A DNA stretch of 64,000 nucleotides from Cololabis saira (GCF_033807715.1 NC_084591.1:45903868-45967867), one strand, 5' to 3'. Positions 21,453 to 32,520 are shown, numbered from the stretch's first letter. A program made the numbers and translations. Notes: generated from the sequence alone by a model not told the origin.

Positions 21453-22478
21453 TAAATCATGCGTCTGTGCAGAGAACGGAAGCTGTCAGCTCTCAGTGTT
21501 CAGCTTGTGTTGTTCAGACCCGCCTTCCAGCTGCAGATCTGTGGGGGAGGGAACCAGGAAACTGGTCCGACTGCATCTGCTTGTCTGACAGCAGGAAGAA
21601 GAGGGAGGTTCATCAGCACCAGATTCCAGAAAGAGGACCACCTCTGAATTTAACCCTTTTATATCAGACTTCAGTGTACAAGGAAACCTCTTTTTACCTC
21701 AACTTGTATTTAGTCAGAAATAAAAACACAAAATTGCAACTTAGGTTTCATTTTAGACAGATGGATTATTTTATAGTTTATAATTCTTATAAATTTCACA
21801 TGAGCAGAGACTTCATGTAGCGTTTACAGATGAAACCAGATGAAAATAATGGCCCGATTAATGGTTTGAACAATAACGGTTTACCCTGCAATTAATGCAA
21901 CAAGGCTTCCTCTGGTTTGGTGTTGAATACGTTTGACCTCCAAGCAGGAAAACGGCGTCAGTTGGACGCTTCCTGGACGGAAGATGAAACGTCTTTCAGG
22001 ACAGAAACAGAAGTCTGGCTGCTTTGATTCAGGCCTTTGAGCGTAACGGTGACCAAGGACCGAGTTGCCCGTCGTAGCGATCTGGATCCTTCTGAGTCGC
22101 TGACAGATAAACGTTTGAGGCTTAAAAGGAGCTCAGGGTGTCAGAGAGCTGCCTGGGGAGTCGGAGGATACAAGTTCAATCCCTGGGAGGATCTGGGTCA
22201 CAATTTATGATGGGTTCAGTTTTTAAGTCCACCGCCTGAAACCAGAGGTTAAATGCGGTACGAGAACCGGCCTCAGTGTGAAGGGGATCGGTGTTGTTAG
22301 TTCACGGCTGTAAGGCACCAGGAGGGCTGTGCACGCCGGTTCAAACCCGACGCTGGTACCTGGAGCCCTTAAAACTGGTGTCACTGTGGTGGGGAAGGGG
22401 TGGATAGAGGAGGATGGGGAACCAGCAACCAGCAGGACCAAAGCCTCTTTCTTACTGCACTGAGCTACTGCTCTTCAA
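21453..22478. other. TRIM upstream region; no gene recognised
   Basis: Contains the presumed 5'UTR and promoter of the minus-strand TRIM gene, then sequence without clear coding signal. Around 22140-22340 are two RNA polymerase III B-box-like words (AAGTTCAATCCC and GGTTCAAACCC), which might mark a decayed tRNA-type SINE. I see no matching A box at the right spacing and no tail, so I do not call one. Confidence 0.4.
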
Positions 22479-23935
22479 TTCAATTCAATTTTATTTATAT
22501 AGCGTCTAATACAAAACAATACAAACAAAAGTTGTCTCTAGACGCTTTCCAAAGATCCAGAACATGAACTTAAACACCCTAGAAATTAATACATAAACAA
22601 TGGCAGGTAAAAATTCCCCTAGTGGGAGAAAAACCTTAAGCCAAACAGTGGCAAGAAAAACTCCCCTTTAGGAGGGAAGAAACCTTGAGCAGGACCAGGC
22701 TCATAAGGGGGGACCCTCCTGCCGAGGGCCAGACTGGGGGTCGGGGACGTCAACAGCACAGCAGGCAGGTGGAAGCAGCAACGGGATGACCAGGGGTGGG
22801 GACCGCAGGCCAGCACGCAGCTCCCGAAGCTCCGGCCCAATCAGCAAGCCCCAGGTTAGGTTCAGGGTCGGGGAAAGGTTGAGAAGGGGCAGGGCCAGGG
22901 AGAGGAGTCTTGACGGAAAAATCTCTCCCCCGCCAGTCCGGGCCGTTACCCTGCCCCTCTCACTCCCACACTGCAGGTTCCGGTGTTGTGCATTCAGAGA
23001 TGGTCTTCGCCACCGGCAGAGGATGCTGCACCATGTACAAAAGAGAGAAAAGGGAGGAGAAGGGGGGGCCAGCACAAGAAACTACAGGAGCGACTCTAAC
23101 ACACTAGAGTTTACACTACCTAGAGATTTACCAACACCAGCTAGAGGTTTACTAAACACTAACTATAGGCTTTACTAAACAGAAAGGTTTTAAGTTTAGT
23201 TTTAAAGGTGGCGGTGGTGTCAGCCTCCTTAACCCAGATTGGAAGTTGGTTCCATAGTAATGGTGCCTGATAGCAGAACGCCCGCCCTCCAAATCTACAT
23301 TTGGATACTCTAGGAACTACGAGTAAACCTGCACTCTGAGAACGGAGAGCTCTGCCAGGAACATAAGGCACTATCAGGTCTTGCAAATACTGCGGAGTTA
23401 AGCCGTTTTGGGCTTTATACGTAAGTAATAAAATTTTTAATTGGATTCTGAATTTTACGGGTAACCAATGGAGCGACGCTAAGACTGGAGAGACGTGGTC
23501 TCTCCTGCTGATTCCTGTCAGTACTCGAGCTGCTGCATTTTGGATCAGCTGGAGCCTATTCAGCAAATTACTTGGACATCCTGCTAACAACACATTACAG
23601 TAATCTAGTCTAGAAGATGCATGAACTAGTTTTTCTGCATCACTCTGCCAGAGGATTTTCCTAATCTTTCCAATATTACGGAGATGGAAAAATGCTATTT
23701 TACAAACCTGATTAACATATGGTTTAAATGACAAATCCTGATTGAAAACAACACCAAGGTTTCTCACAGTTGCACTGGAAGCCATTGCAACACCATCTAA
23801 TCCCTTCCTAAGATGCTCTGGACCAAGAATGATAACCTCTGTTTTAACTGAATTTAGAAGCAAGAAATTTCTAGACATCCAGTCCTTGATCAGCACCTTG
23901 ATTGTCCTTGATTGTCAACACAACAGTTCTTACAT
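22479..23935 (-). mobile_element. L2-like LINE, 5'-truncated, with RT C-terminal ORF and 3'UTR
   Basis: The ORF 23896-23159 (245 codons) reads NSVKTEVIILGPEHLRKGLD, VRNLGVVFNQDLSF, FFHLRNIGKIRKIL, SSRLDYCNVLLAGCP, LQLIQNAAARVLTG and LASLHWLPVKFRIQLKILLL. This is the region after the reverse-transcriptase palm in L2-type LINEs. About 680 bp of 3'UTR follow, ending in the tail AATTGAATTGAA near 22479. The RT core and endonuclease are absent. The ORF is unusually intact, suggesting a fairly recent insertion. Confidence 0.85.
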
Positions 23936-24270
23936 GAACTTGTTGTCACCCAGAACAGATTCACCAGATGGAAACAGGTTTGGTGCCGAAGCTGATTTTA
24001 CACCTTTACAGAGGAAACATCAAAGTCTGCAGGACCAGAGTCCTGGACAGGGGTCCCCTCGGAAACCGTACACCTGAGGACCGGGGTGTCTGGGTTGGGG
24101 GTCCGGGATGGGGGGGGTACAGGGAGGGGGGGCTCTGGAGCGGGGCGGGGCCTACAGTCCTCATCTGGAAACTCTCCACTCATCTGCAGAGAAAAGGACA
24201 TCTTTATTTCCTGGTTTCTGTAAGATGCAGCACGTCGCTCAGGAAATGTCACAAGTGGGACCCTTAAAAA

Positions 24271-24330
24271 CCCGTCCGTCCGTCCGTCAGATTTTCAGTC
24301 AGTCAGTCCGTCCGTCCGTCCGTCCGTCAC
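24271..24330. repeat. (CCGT)n microsatellite
   Basis: Tandem CCGT/GTCC units at 24271-24289 and 24307-24328, interrupted by a CAGT/GTCA stretch. The short frames crossing it are artefacts of the repeat. Confidence 0.85.
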
Positions 24331-24479
24331 GGGTCAACATGGACAGACAGAAACCCAACTCAGGCTGGTTCCACAGCGTTGAAGAAGGTGCTTATTTGAC
24401 TTTGAGGCTTCCACCAGGACCAAATTCAGGCAATGTGCTTTGCAGTGCACATAGAGGGCCTTCTCACTGAGTGTGGGTA

Positions 24480-24780
24480 CCGTATTCTAACTTGAAGACC
24501 TTTGCCAGTCATGTTGGCTGCTCATAGCCCTGACCACACATATTTTTCAGCTCCAGACCATTCTTCTTTAGAAGGGATACTACAGTATTCTCCAGCCCCA
24601 GGGCTGTGATCAGTGTTGCAAATTTAAATAAATCATTCCTTTTATATGTTTTTGATGCTGATATTGCACTACAAATGACACCTGTTCTTTGTGGGGAAAC
24701 ATTTGTGGTCTCATCCAAGAGGACAGAGTATATTTCAGCTTCTTGGATTTCTCCTTGGATCTCCCTCCTGTTGTTGTAGT
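24480..24780 (-). pseudogene. hAT (ZMYM1/DUF4371-type) transposase fragment
   Basis: The minus-strand frame contains DETTNVSPQ at its start and LKNMCGQGYEQPT at its end, resembling the DE-x(T/S)DVS and RGQGYDGA blocks that bracket the catalytic core of ZMYM1-like hAT transposases. KKNGLELKN precedes the second block. Frames are broken on both sides. This is a remnant, perhaps of the same family as 14036-14314. Confidence 0.5.
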
Positions 24781-24807
24781 GCTGTGATCATGTCATTTTG
24801 ACTTCTA

Positions 24808-24855
<48 letters not shown>

Positions 24856-25370
24856 TTGCACTTATATAGAGGACTTTGAAGGAACCCAAGGTTGCTTTAC
24901 AGGAAAAAAACAGGAAAAGAACAAACAAAACAAAAACACAAGCGGGACAAAACAACAAGGGAGGGAACCACTTAATGGGGAAAGGCCAGAGTGAAAAGGT
25001 GAGTTTTGAGTTGTGCTTTGAAACTGTCCAGAGAAGGAGAGTCACAGATTACAGCAGGGAGAGTTCCAGAAGGTGGGGGGCAGCAACACTGAAGGCTCTG
25101 TCCCGACGGTCTTCAGTCTGGTCCGGGGGATGGAGAGCAGACCAGTGTCTGAAGACCGCAGGTTCCGGGAGGGAGTGTGGTGATGAAGGAGGTCAGACAG
25201 GTACTGGGGGGCCAGAGTGTGAAGGGATCTGTAGGTAAGTAGGAGGAGTTTGTACTGTACGCGGAACTTGACGGGTAGCCAGTAGAGGTGGATGAGGGTG
25301 GGGGTGATGAGGGTGGGGGTGATGGGGGTGGAGGTGGATGAGGGCTGGGGTGATGTGCTGCCAGGGCTTG

Positions 25371-26221
25371 GGGCCAGTCCCAATCCCCCCCTAGTCCTAC
25401 TTTTCTTCACTACCCCTAAATTTTGCGTGTTCCCGTGAGGGTAGTGGTGTCCCAATTCCTCTTTGCATGTAGGGGTAGTGGGCATAACGAGGGCTAGTGT
25501 GTATGAATCTAGCCCTTCAGAGCGAGGGATTTCAGATGCTGACTCGTAGAGAAATTTCCCAGAATGATTTACGTCATCATTTGCAGACTGAATCAACAAA
25601 AAAACATGGCGGACATTTCTTATTTTTTAGTGAATAAAATCTATATTTTGAGTTAGTTTCTGCATAAAAATGCGTTTTGATTACATTTCTAGCGAGAAAT
25701 ATATATTTTACTTTCATAATATTCACTCAGTGAATGTATATAATCACTCGCTTGCCCGTTGTTGCGAAGATCACGCCAGAATAAAGGCTGATTTATGGTT
25801 CCGCGTTACACGATTACTCGATTTAACGCAGAACCATAAATCAGCTCCCGAGCACGAAAACATCGGAGCAAATTTCTTAACAGGCGTTATTTGGATAAAC
25901 TGAGCCCAGGTTGGGGATCTTAACGGTTACTTTTACCCCTGAAAAAATATTAAAACTTAATAAAGTGGCATATTAACAGCGCTACAGCTGAAATTAAAAC
26001 AGCTTTTATCTCTCAGCTTCCTGATATGGTGTGACGTATGTGCAAACGTAACTACGCAGTCGCTTACGTACCCGAACGTAAACCACGCAGTGACGTAGCA
26101 AGTGGTGTCCCAATCCCTAGGGAAGATTACAAGGGCCCTACGACTGTGGCTTCATTTTTAGGGCTAGTGGTAGTGAGTGAGGACTAGTGGTAGAAAGTAG
26201 GTGGTGTATTGGGATTGGCCC
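25371..26221. mobile_element. MITE inserted in an L2 LINE (GGGCCARTCCCAAT ends)
   Basis: The left end GGGCCAGTCCCAAT (25371) mirrors the right end, whose inverse is GGGCCAATCCCAAT (ending 26221). Comparison with the uninterrupted relative near 6975-6995 shows that the LINE sequence CCAGGGCTTGG...GTGAGAACCCTGG is split here. A hairpin copy of family H lies inside (25783-25850). The superfamily is uncertain because the target duplication is not clear-cut (TTG/TTTG). Confidence 0.65.
25783..25850. repeat. Hairpin miniature family H, copy 2
   Basis: GCTGATTTATGGTTCCGCGT is followed by ACACGATTACTCG and the inverse TTAACGCAGAACCATAAATC. It is nested in the MITE 25371-26221, which itself is nested in an L2 LINE. 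Confidence 0.7.
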
Positions 26222-26600
26222 TTTGTGTGTGTGTGAGAACCCTGGCAGTTCTGAACGTACTGGAGCCTGTCCAGGGTTTTACTGGGAACCCCGGACAGGA
26301 CTTCATTCCAACAGTCCAGTCGGGAGGTGATGAAGACGTGGATTAGTGTTTCTGCCACAGAGTCAGAGAGTGAGGGACGGAGACGGGCAATGTTTCTGAG
26401 GCTGTAGAAGTCAGATTTGGTGACAGATTTGATGTGCGACTGGAAGGAGAGGTAGGAGTCCAAGATGACGCCCAGGTTACGGACCTCGGAGGATGGTGTG
26501 ATGGTGCAGCCGTCCACCCTGTTTGACAACAGTGACACCTGGGGGCCCTTAGTGACTCTCACTCTTCCACTATTTTCTGAATGCATCTTCAGCACACTGT

Positions 26601-27306
26601 CATAGCAAGAAAAATAAATGAATCAGTTCCAGTGGTTACCACAGTTGTTACTTGAATTACTCTCATCACCTCGGACTGGCCAGAAGGGGCCACTTCAATT
26701 CTTGGGGTGGAAACCAAAATTAAAAGCCATCATTACAGGATTGTATTATACTGTTGTAGTATACAGGCTCAGAAATACTTAAAGAAACGCCTACTGATAT
26801 ACCATCCTCCTCTTTCTCCTCCTCACCAAGCCTCTGCTCCTTCCCTCACTCTGTACTCATTTTCTTCTTAAAAAAAAGTAGAAATTTCTTTGGACTTTTC
26901 CCTTCATTGTCTGCAAATTGACATACAAGCAGCAGCTAACGTTAGCTAAGTAACTCAGTTCCAAATGCCAATAAATAAGTCATAAGGCTTCTGTAACAGG
27001 TGCTGTAAACAGCACCATTTGGCATTTAAAAAAGTTTTAGTTTATTTATTTAGCAGTATAAGACAAATTGAACAATAAATGTAAAAACATTGAAATAACA
27101 TGCAAGGAAAGGAAGAAGCCTGGTGGCTTCTATAGAATCCTTTCCATATATGAATAAAAAAACAAAAGCTACACAAGGGGGAAAAAAAAAAAAAAAAAAA
27201 AAAAACAGAAGAAAATGTAACTCAGATTAAATAATAAACACTACAAAGATGAAACAATAAGAAAGTTCTTTAAATGTTTTTTGAATATTGGCAAGGATGG
27301 TGAAAG
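26601..27306. other. Non-coding AT-rich stretch left of the LTR element
   Basis: No coding signal. It includes a poly(A) run at 27184-27206 and TTATTTATTT words, possibly old LINE 3' sequence in reverse. Sequence on both sides of the LTR element (27250-27306 and 30094-30330) is continuous with it in composition. Confidence 0.4.
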
Positions 27307-27728
27307 TGTCACGGCTCAGACAGGACAGAGAACCCACATGCACAACACCAGGCAGAATCAGAGTCCAAGAGGCTTTATTCGGGTCCAAGGCAGGCAGGGG
27401 TCAAAACCTGGCAGACAGGCAGATCAGGCAAACAAGTCCAAGGGGGCAGGCAAAAATCAAAAACCGGGAGTCATACAGGGTTACAGGCAGGCAGGAACAG
27501 GACAGAAATCAGGAAGGCTGGAAAGCGGAGCAAAAGCACACGACAATCTGGCAACAGGTATGAGGGAATGGGCCGGTTTATGAAGGGGAAACTGATGAGG
27601 GAAACCAGGTGTGGAGCTGGGCCAGGGAAGCACAGGTGAAGGGAATGAGGCTGATGAGGGTGGCAGGATCCAGATGACAGGAGAGTCAGTAACACAGCAA
27701 AAAAAAACCATGAACTGTGATCATGACA
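27307..27728 (-). repeat. 3' LTR
   Basis: 422 bp, TG...CA bordered in either orientation. Nearly identical to the 5' LTR apart from the latter's extra copy of a CGGGAGTCATAC-type unit and additional CAGG units. Its inner side is the G-rich tract that serves as polypurine tract. Confidence 0.85.
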
Positions 27729-27839
27729 GAACCCCCCCCCCCCCCTCAAGGGACAGATTCCAGATGTCCCAAAACCCCCCCACCGGAGGAGGGCCCCGGC
27801 CAACACATGGCCAAAGCTCCGGGGGCCGTCCTCGGTGCC

Positions 27840-28435
27840 GGGCAGACCAGCGAGGCAGGTCTTCCGGGGTCGGTCTGGGGACTTGGCAGGCGGATCCGGG
27901 GTTCGGTCTGGGGGCTTGGCAGGCGGGTCTGGGGGCTTGGCAGGCGGGTCCGGGGGTCGGTCTGGGGGCTTGGCAGGCGGGTCCGGGGGTCGGTCTGGGG
28001 GCTTGGCAGGCGGGTCCGGGGGTCGGTCTGGGGGCTTGGCAGGCAGGTCCGGGGGTCGGTCTGGGGGCTTGGCAGGCGGGTCCGGGGGTCGGTCTGGGGG
28101 CTTGGCAGGCGGGTCAGGGGGTCGGTCTGGGGGCTTGGCAGGCTCGTCTAGGGGGTCGGTCTGGGGGCTTGGCAGGCGGGTCAGGGGGTCGGTCTGGGGG
28201 CTTGGCAGGCGGGTCTAGGGGCTTGGCAGGCTCGTCTAGGGGTCGGTCTGGGGGCTTGGCAGGCTGGTCAGAGGGTCGGTCTGGGACTGCGGCAGACTGG
28301 TCAGGGGGTCGGTCTGGGACTGCGGCAGACTGGTCAGGGGGTCGGTCTGGGACTGCGGCAGACTGGTCAGGGGGTCGGTCTGGGACTGCGGCAGACTGGT
28401 CAGGGGGTCGGTCTGGGACTGCGGCAGATCCATCC
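27840..28435 (-). repeat. 33-bp tandem repeats inside the LTR element
   Basis: Two related arrays with 33-bp periodicity: GGGGGCTTGGCAGGCGGGTC-type units (27870-28260) and GACTGCGGCAGACTGGTCAG-type units (28280-28430). In minus-strand translation they give 11-residue repeats such as RPPDPPAKPPD and SAAVPDRPPDQ. The unit length keeps the frame, which suggests that they were once selected as protein. Confidence 0.8.
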
Positions 28436-28628
28436 AGGATCGCCTCAGGAAGGGGAACAGAGACCGCCTCAGGAACCGAGGGCTGCAGGACCGCCTCAGG
28501 AACAAGAGTCGGGGCTGACAGGAGGCGGGGAGCCGGAGTCGGGCTGACAGGAGGCGGGGAGCCGGAACCGGGGCAGACAGGAGGCGGGGAGCCGGAACCG
28601 TGGCAGACAGGATGCGGGGAGCCGGAAC

Positions 28629-29053
28629 CTGTAGCTTGCATTACGGAGCACAAGTCTTTCCCTGACCCTGCACCCCAACCTGGGACTTGCTGATTGGGCC
28701 GGAGCTTCGGGAGCTGCGTGCTGGCCTGCGGTCCCCACCCCTGGTCATCCCGTTGCTGCTTCCAACTACCTGCTGTGCTTTTGCCGTCCCTGACCCACCA
28801 GTCTGGCCCTCGGCAGGAGGGTCCCCCCTTATGAGCCTGGTCCTGCTCAAGGTTTCTTCCCTCCTAAAGGGGAGTTTTTCCTTGCCACTGTTTGGCTTAA
28901 GGTTTTTCTCCCACTAGGGGAGTTTTTACCTGCCATTGTTTATGTAATAACTGCTCGGGGGTCATGTTCTGGGTATGGGTCTCTGTAAAGCGTCTAGAGA
29001 CAACTCTGTTGTATTAGACGCTATATAAATAAAATTGAAATTGAAAAATTGAA
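28629..29053 (+). mobile_element. L2-like LINE 3'UTR inserted in the LTR element
   Basis: Same 3'UTR as at 22479-23158 and 8219-8478 (GATTGGGCCGGAGCTTCGGG, TTGGCTTAAGGTTTTTCTCC, GACGCTATATAAATAAAATT, ending in ATTGAAA repeats). It splits the 30-bp repeat zone of the LTR element: GGAGCCGGAACC is left of it and GAAACCGGGGCAGACAGG right of it. It is therefore younger than the LTR element. Confidence 0.8.
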
Positions 29054-29589
29054 ACCGGGGCAGACAGGATGCGGGGAGCCGGAACAGGAGCAGACAGGAT
29101 GCGGGGGGCCGGAACAGGAGCAGACAGGATGCGGGGGGCCGGAACAGGAGCAGACAGGATGCGGGGAGCCGGAACAGGAGCAGACAGGATGCGGGGAGCC
29201 GGAACAGGAGCAGACAGGATGCGGGGAGCCGGAACAGGAGCAGACAGGATGCGGGGAGCCGGAACAGGAGCCGGGGCAGGAGCTGGAGCTGGAGCCGGAG
29301 CCGCAGCTGGAGCAGGAGCCGGAGCAGGAGCTGGAACAGGAGCCGGAGCAGGAGCTGGGGCTGGAGCAAGCTGGGGCTGGGGCTGACGCCTTCGTCGTTG
29401 CCTCCCCTGAGCCTGCAGGCTCCTGGGCCCACCCAGAGCCAGGCGTGTTCCCCAGAAAGGGGGAAGGGACTGGGGTGGGTCTGGGACCACCTCGGGAACA
29501 GCAACAGGCCGGAACTGGGGGCATGTCCCCGTCCCCTTCACCGTACGGTGGTAGAACGCCACTTGGTCCCCATAAAAAAAATCCCACAA
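29050..29589 (-). pseudogene. Proline-rich repeat ORF of the LTR element
   Basis: Minus-strand frame starting near 29589 (MWDFFYGDQVAFYHRTVKGT) and containing EVVPDPPQSLPPFWGTRLAL. It then has alternating PAPAPAPV and seven 10-residue units PAPRILSAPV (30-bp DNA repeats, 29060-29275). It is cut by the LINE insertion at 29053. Related sequence resumes at 28628 and leads into the 33-bp arrays. It occupies the place of gag. I recognise no capsid or zinc-knuckle motif. Confidence 0.5.
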
Positions 29590-29647
29590 TCCTCGTCCTT
29601 ACGTGGTAGGTCCATGTTGGCTGGGTTCAGTCTTGGCCAGATTGTAC

Positions 29648-30093
29648 TGTCACGGCTCAGACAGGACAGAGAACCCACATGCACAACACCAGGCAGAATC
29701 AGAGTCCAAGAGGCTTTATTCGGGTCCAAGGCAGGCAGGGGTCAAAACCGGGCAGACAGGCAGATCAGGCAAACAAGTCCAAGGGGGCAGGCAAAAATCA
29801 AAAACCGGGAGTCATACCGGGAGTCATGCAGGGTTACAGGCAGGCAGGCAGGCAGGCAGGAACAGGACAGAAATCAGGAAGGCTGGAAAGCGGAGAAAAA
29901 GCACACGACAATCTGGCAACAGGTATGAGGGAATGGGCCGGTTTATGAAGGGGAAACTGATGAGGGAAACCAGGTGTGGAGCTGGGCCAGGGAAGCACAG
30001 GTGAAGGGAATGAGGCTGATGAGGGTGGCAGGATCCAGATGACAGGAGAGTCAGTAACACAGCAAAAAAAAACCATGAACTGTGATCATGACA
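29648..30093 (-). repeat. 5' LTR
   Basis: 446 bp. Transcription would start here on the minus strand, with AATAAA located where the plus strand shows CTTTATTCGG near 29714. A primer-binding site directly inside (below 29648) was not recognised with confidence. Confidence 0.85.
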
Positions 30094-30736
30094 GAAAGAT
30101 TGATGTTTACATGTTCTACAAAACGGTAAATTAAAATCATCTTTGTGCCTTGTGGCATAAGAATGAATATCGGAATTAACACAAAAGAAATTATTAAAAG
30201 AAGAAGGAAGATCTTGTATATAATTTTTAAATTTGAACATAAATAAACTTGTTTCAAAAATGTTCATTTTATTGACGGATAATAATGAATATTTAATGAA
30301 AAGGGGAACAGATGGCTCATATCTTAAAACCTGGCTGGCTGTGCATTTGGCCCAAATGATTAGGGATGAAATGCATAACTGACGATAGAATCTGTTTGTT
30401 TTTTTTATATTTATTTATTTTTTATTTATTGAAGCTAGTGGGGTGGCCATTGGGGTGGCCAGCAAGTTTGTAGGGGGGCCGTGGCCACCCCTGGCCACCC
30501 CGTGGTGGCGCCACTGGTTGCATACGTTTCACTGAAGAATGAATGAAATGAAATAACATCGATTTGCGAGTCAATTTTAAAGTGTCCAGCTCCATATAAG
30601 AAACTAATAGTTTTTTTTTTTTTATTAATGTACCTTCAAACTAATAAATGAACAACAGCCAGGTGGTAGATTATTAAATAAATACAGAGAATAAAAGTCA
30701 CAAAATGTAGCTTTGTGTATGTGATATTTCCCCAAT

Positions 30737-30820
30737 ATAATCAGAATCAGAATCATCTTTATTGGCCAAGTTTGAACATTGTCCAACAGGGAATTTGACT
30801 CCGGTTGTTTCGCTCGCTGT
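30737..30820 (-). repeat. Short LINE 3' end fragment
   Basis: Carries CAGAATCATCTTTATTGGCC, AACATTGTCCAACAGGGAAT and TTTGACTCCGGTTGTTTCGC. The inverse sequence is at 45705-45795. Such AGAATCA-tailed short pieces are typical 3' ends of fish LINEs. Confidence 0.6.
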
Positions 30821-31129
30821 GTTTAATTAGCAGATTTATGACATATAGTCCTTTCTGTTTCTTACTTTTGGCATCGTGGAAAAATGATATTGTTCCAAAC
30901 TAAAGAAAAATCTGAGTCAATCTTGAAATTGATGTAACGTATTACTTATTTCCAGAAGGTGGCAGTGGAGAGACAGAACCAAAACAAGTGCATCACAGTT
31001 TCAGCCTCAAGACCTTTTTACTGCTGCATTTTCGTAATCCCTCTCGATGCACCACAACTTTTAGTTTTTGCATCTCATTTGTTTTATAATTTTTTAATTG
31101 TGTTATGTAAAACACCTGGGAAACGTCTT

Positions 31130-31932
31130 GTACATCATCCACATATGGAGGACAGGACACCGTTTGCGTAAAGCGGCGCTCCGCTGGAGATGCGGCTGCG
31201 CTGAGCCGCGGCCCGGCTGGAGCGGGTTGGGGCTCCGCGCTTCCAGATGCAGCCCCGGCAGCCCCGGCAGCACGGAGGCTGCTCGGACTCCGCAGACCCG
31301 GGCAGGACTGTGCGTGTCTGTGCGTGTCTGTGCGCGCTGCCTTCTGGCCCACATCTACCAGAGCGCAATAATTGAAATGGTGCTTTTGGCCGCAGGCGGA
31401 TAGAGGAGCATCATGCATGACGATGGGCGTCATTTGGCTGCAGAGCCAGAGGGCTGTTGGCTGGGTTATTATCGGGGAAAGACGCGGGTGTGCAGGCAGT
31501 CACAGTCACACCAGAGGGACGAGAAGGCACTCCCCTCTCAGAAACAAACCAGCCCCCATCGCTGCAGGAGAGACGTCTGACAGCCGGGGATTCTGCTGCT
31601 CTGTCCGCTGATGAACAGACGAGTTGAGGGGGGAGAGGAGAGCACCTCTCTGTAACCTAATCCTTGGCCCCGGGGGCCTGAGACGCGCCGGGGGGCCTGA
31701 GACGCGCCGGGGGGCAGGGCGCGCAGCCCGGGGGTCTGAAGCGCCCCGGGCCCCGGGGCCCACGCCTGGGTCAGCCCTCTCCTTTCTTCTCCCGGAGAGA
31801 GGCAGCCCGGCTCTTCTCCCGGCTCTTCTCCCGGCTCTGCTGGAGACGCACACCGGCCGTGGGCTGAAGCAGAGCGGGATCCGGGAGCAGACAAGCCGCA
31901 GCTCCATCTCCTCCGCGTCCGCGTCGTCTCAG
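31130..31932 (+). promoter_or_regulatory. kctd15: CpG island and probable 5'UTR first exon of kctd15
   Basis: GC content and CpG density rise abruptly in an otherwise AT-rich region (31140-31932, e.g. GCTGAGCCGCGGCCCGGCTG). No transposon features are present. At 31932/31933 there is a consensus donor, CTCAG|GTGAGAACC, and the next plus-strand gene downstream is kctd15. I infer that this is its promoter and non-coding exon 1. The transcription start cannot be set by eye. ORFs through it on both strands are GC-rich frame artefacts. Confidence 0.55.
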
Positions 31933-32520
31933 GTGAGAACCGAGCACGGGATGCAAGTTTACCTCCTCAAATTCCACATTCCGGACATTATAGAAGCTTT
32001 ATTATATATATTATATATTATAATATAGCCTATATATTATATTGCCTTTGCTAGATGTAAGAATGTATGTGTGTCAGATTCAGGGGTAGGACTCGATTAG
32101 TGGATACTTCATGCATGCGTTTCGAGCATGTTGGATCCGGTGTCGTGCCAAAAAGTGATTGCCTGCATGCAGAATCTGATTTCTCCACTGAAAATGGGTC
32201 TTTTTACCTGCCAAAAATTGATTGAAGGCCAAATACAGTTAATGAAAGGTTGTTTCTAACTAAATATGATTTGATCTCATTATTGAGCTTCATAATATAA
32301 ACACTAGAGCTCACAGGATTGCTTTTAACTCTTTTAAAGGACCATTACAGCACAAAATAGGCATTTTCACCTGCCAAAAATTGATTGAAGGACAAATACA
32401 GTTAATGAAAAGTTGTTTCTGCCTAAATATGACTTGATCTCATTCTTGAGCTTCATAATCTGAAAATCTGACGTTTTAGCGCTATCGCTCAACGGGCTGC
32501 TGTGCAATGCTGTGCTGTAA

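Larger units (their letters stand above)
24805..26600 (-). mobile_element. L2-like LINE 3' part, interrupted by a MITE
   Basis: Minus-strand reading order: 26600-26222 gives EVRNLGVILDSYLSFQSHIK, FYSLRNIARLRPSLSDSVAE, TSRLDCWNEVLSGVPS and LQYVQNCQ. After an 850-bp insert, 25370-24870 gives LHLYWLPVKFRVQYKLLLLT-type sequence, SLHTLAPQYLSDLLHHHTPS and LLSIPRTRLKTVG. A 3'UTR with CTATATAAGTGCAAGTT follows, then an (ATT)n tail, seen on the plus strand as an AAT microsatellite (24805-24854). A relative is at 6950-7470. Confidence 0.8.
27307..30093 (-). mobile_element. Non-autonomous LTR retrotransposon (Ty3/gypsy-like) with 5-bp TSD
   Basis: Two long direct repeats, 27307-27728 and 29648-30093, each run from TGTCACGG to CATGACA and differ mainly in short tandem gains. 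GAAAG flanks the whole at 27302-27306 and 30094-30098. On the minus strand the LTR begins TGTCATGATC, carries AATAAA, and ends CCGTGACA. A G-rich polypurine tract abuts the 3' LTR (27729-27745 in complement). The 1.9-kb interior has no protease, RT or integrase motifs. It holds proline-rich repeat frames and a LINE insertion. It must have relied on enzymes of another element. The Ty3/gypsy label rests on LTR appearance only. Confidence 0.8.

Noticed and set aside
22140..22345. tRNA-derived SINE
   Set aside because: Two B-box-like words, but no A box at suitable spacing, no cloverleaf and no tail.
27611..28693. 360-codon plus-strand ORF with GGLAGGSGGRSG repeats
   Set aside because: Antisense of the 33-bp repeats in the LTR element, which is oriented on the minus strand.
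31506..32028. Overlapping ORFs of 118-134 codons on both strands
   Set aside because: GC-rich CpG-island frames without conserved residues. The region is better explained as promoter and 5'UTR.
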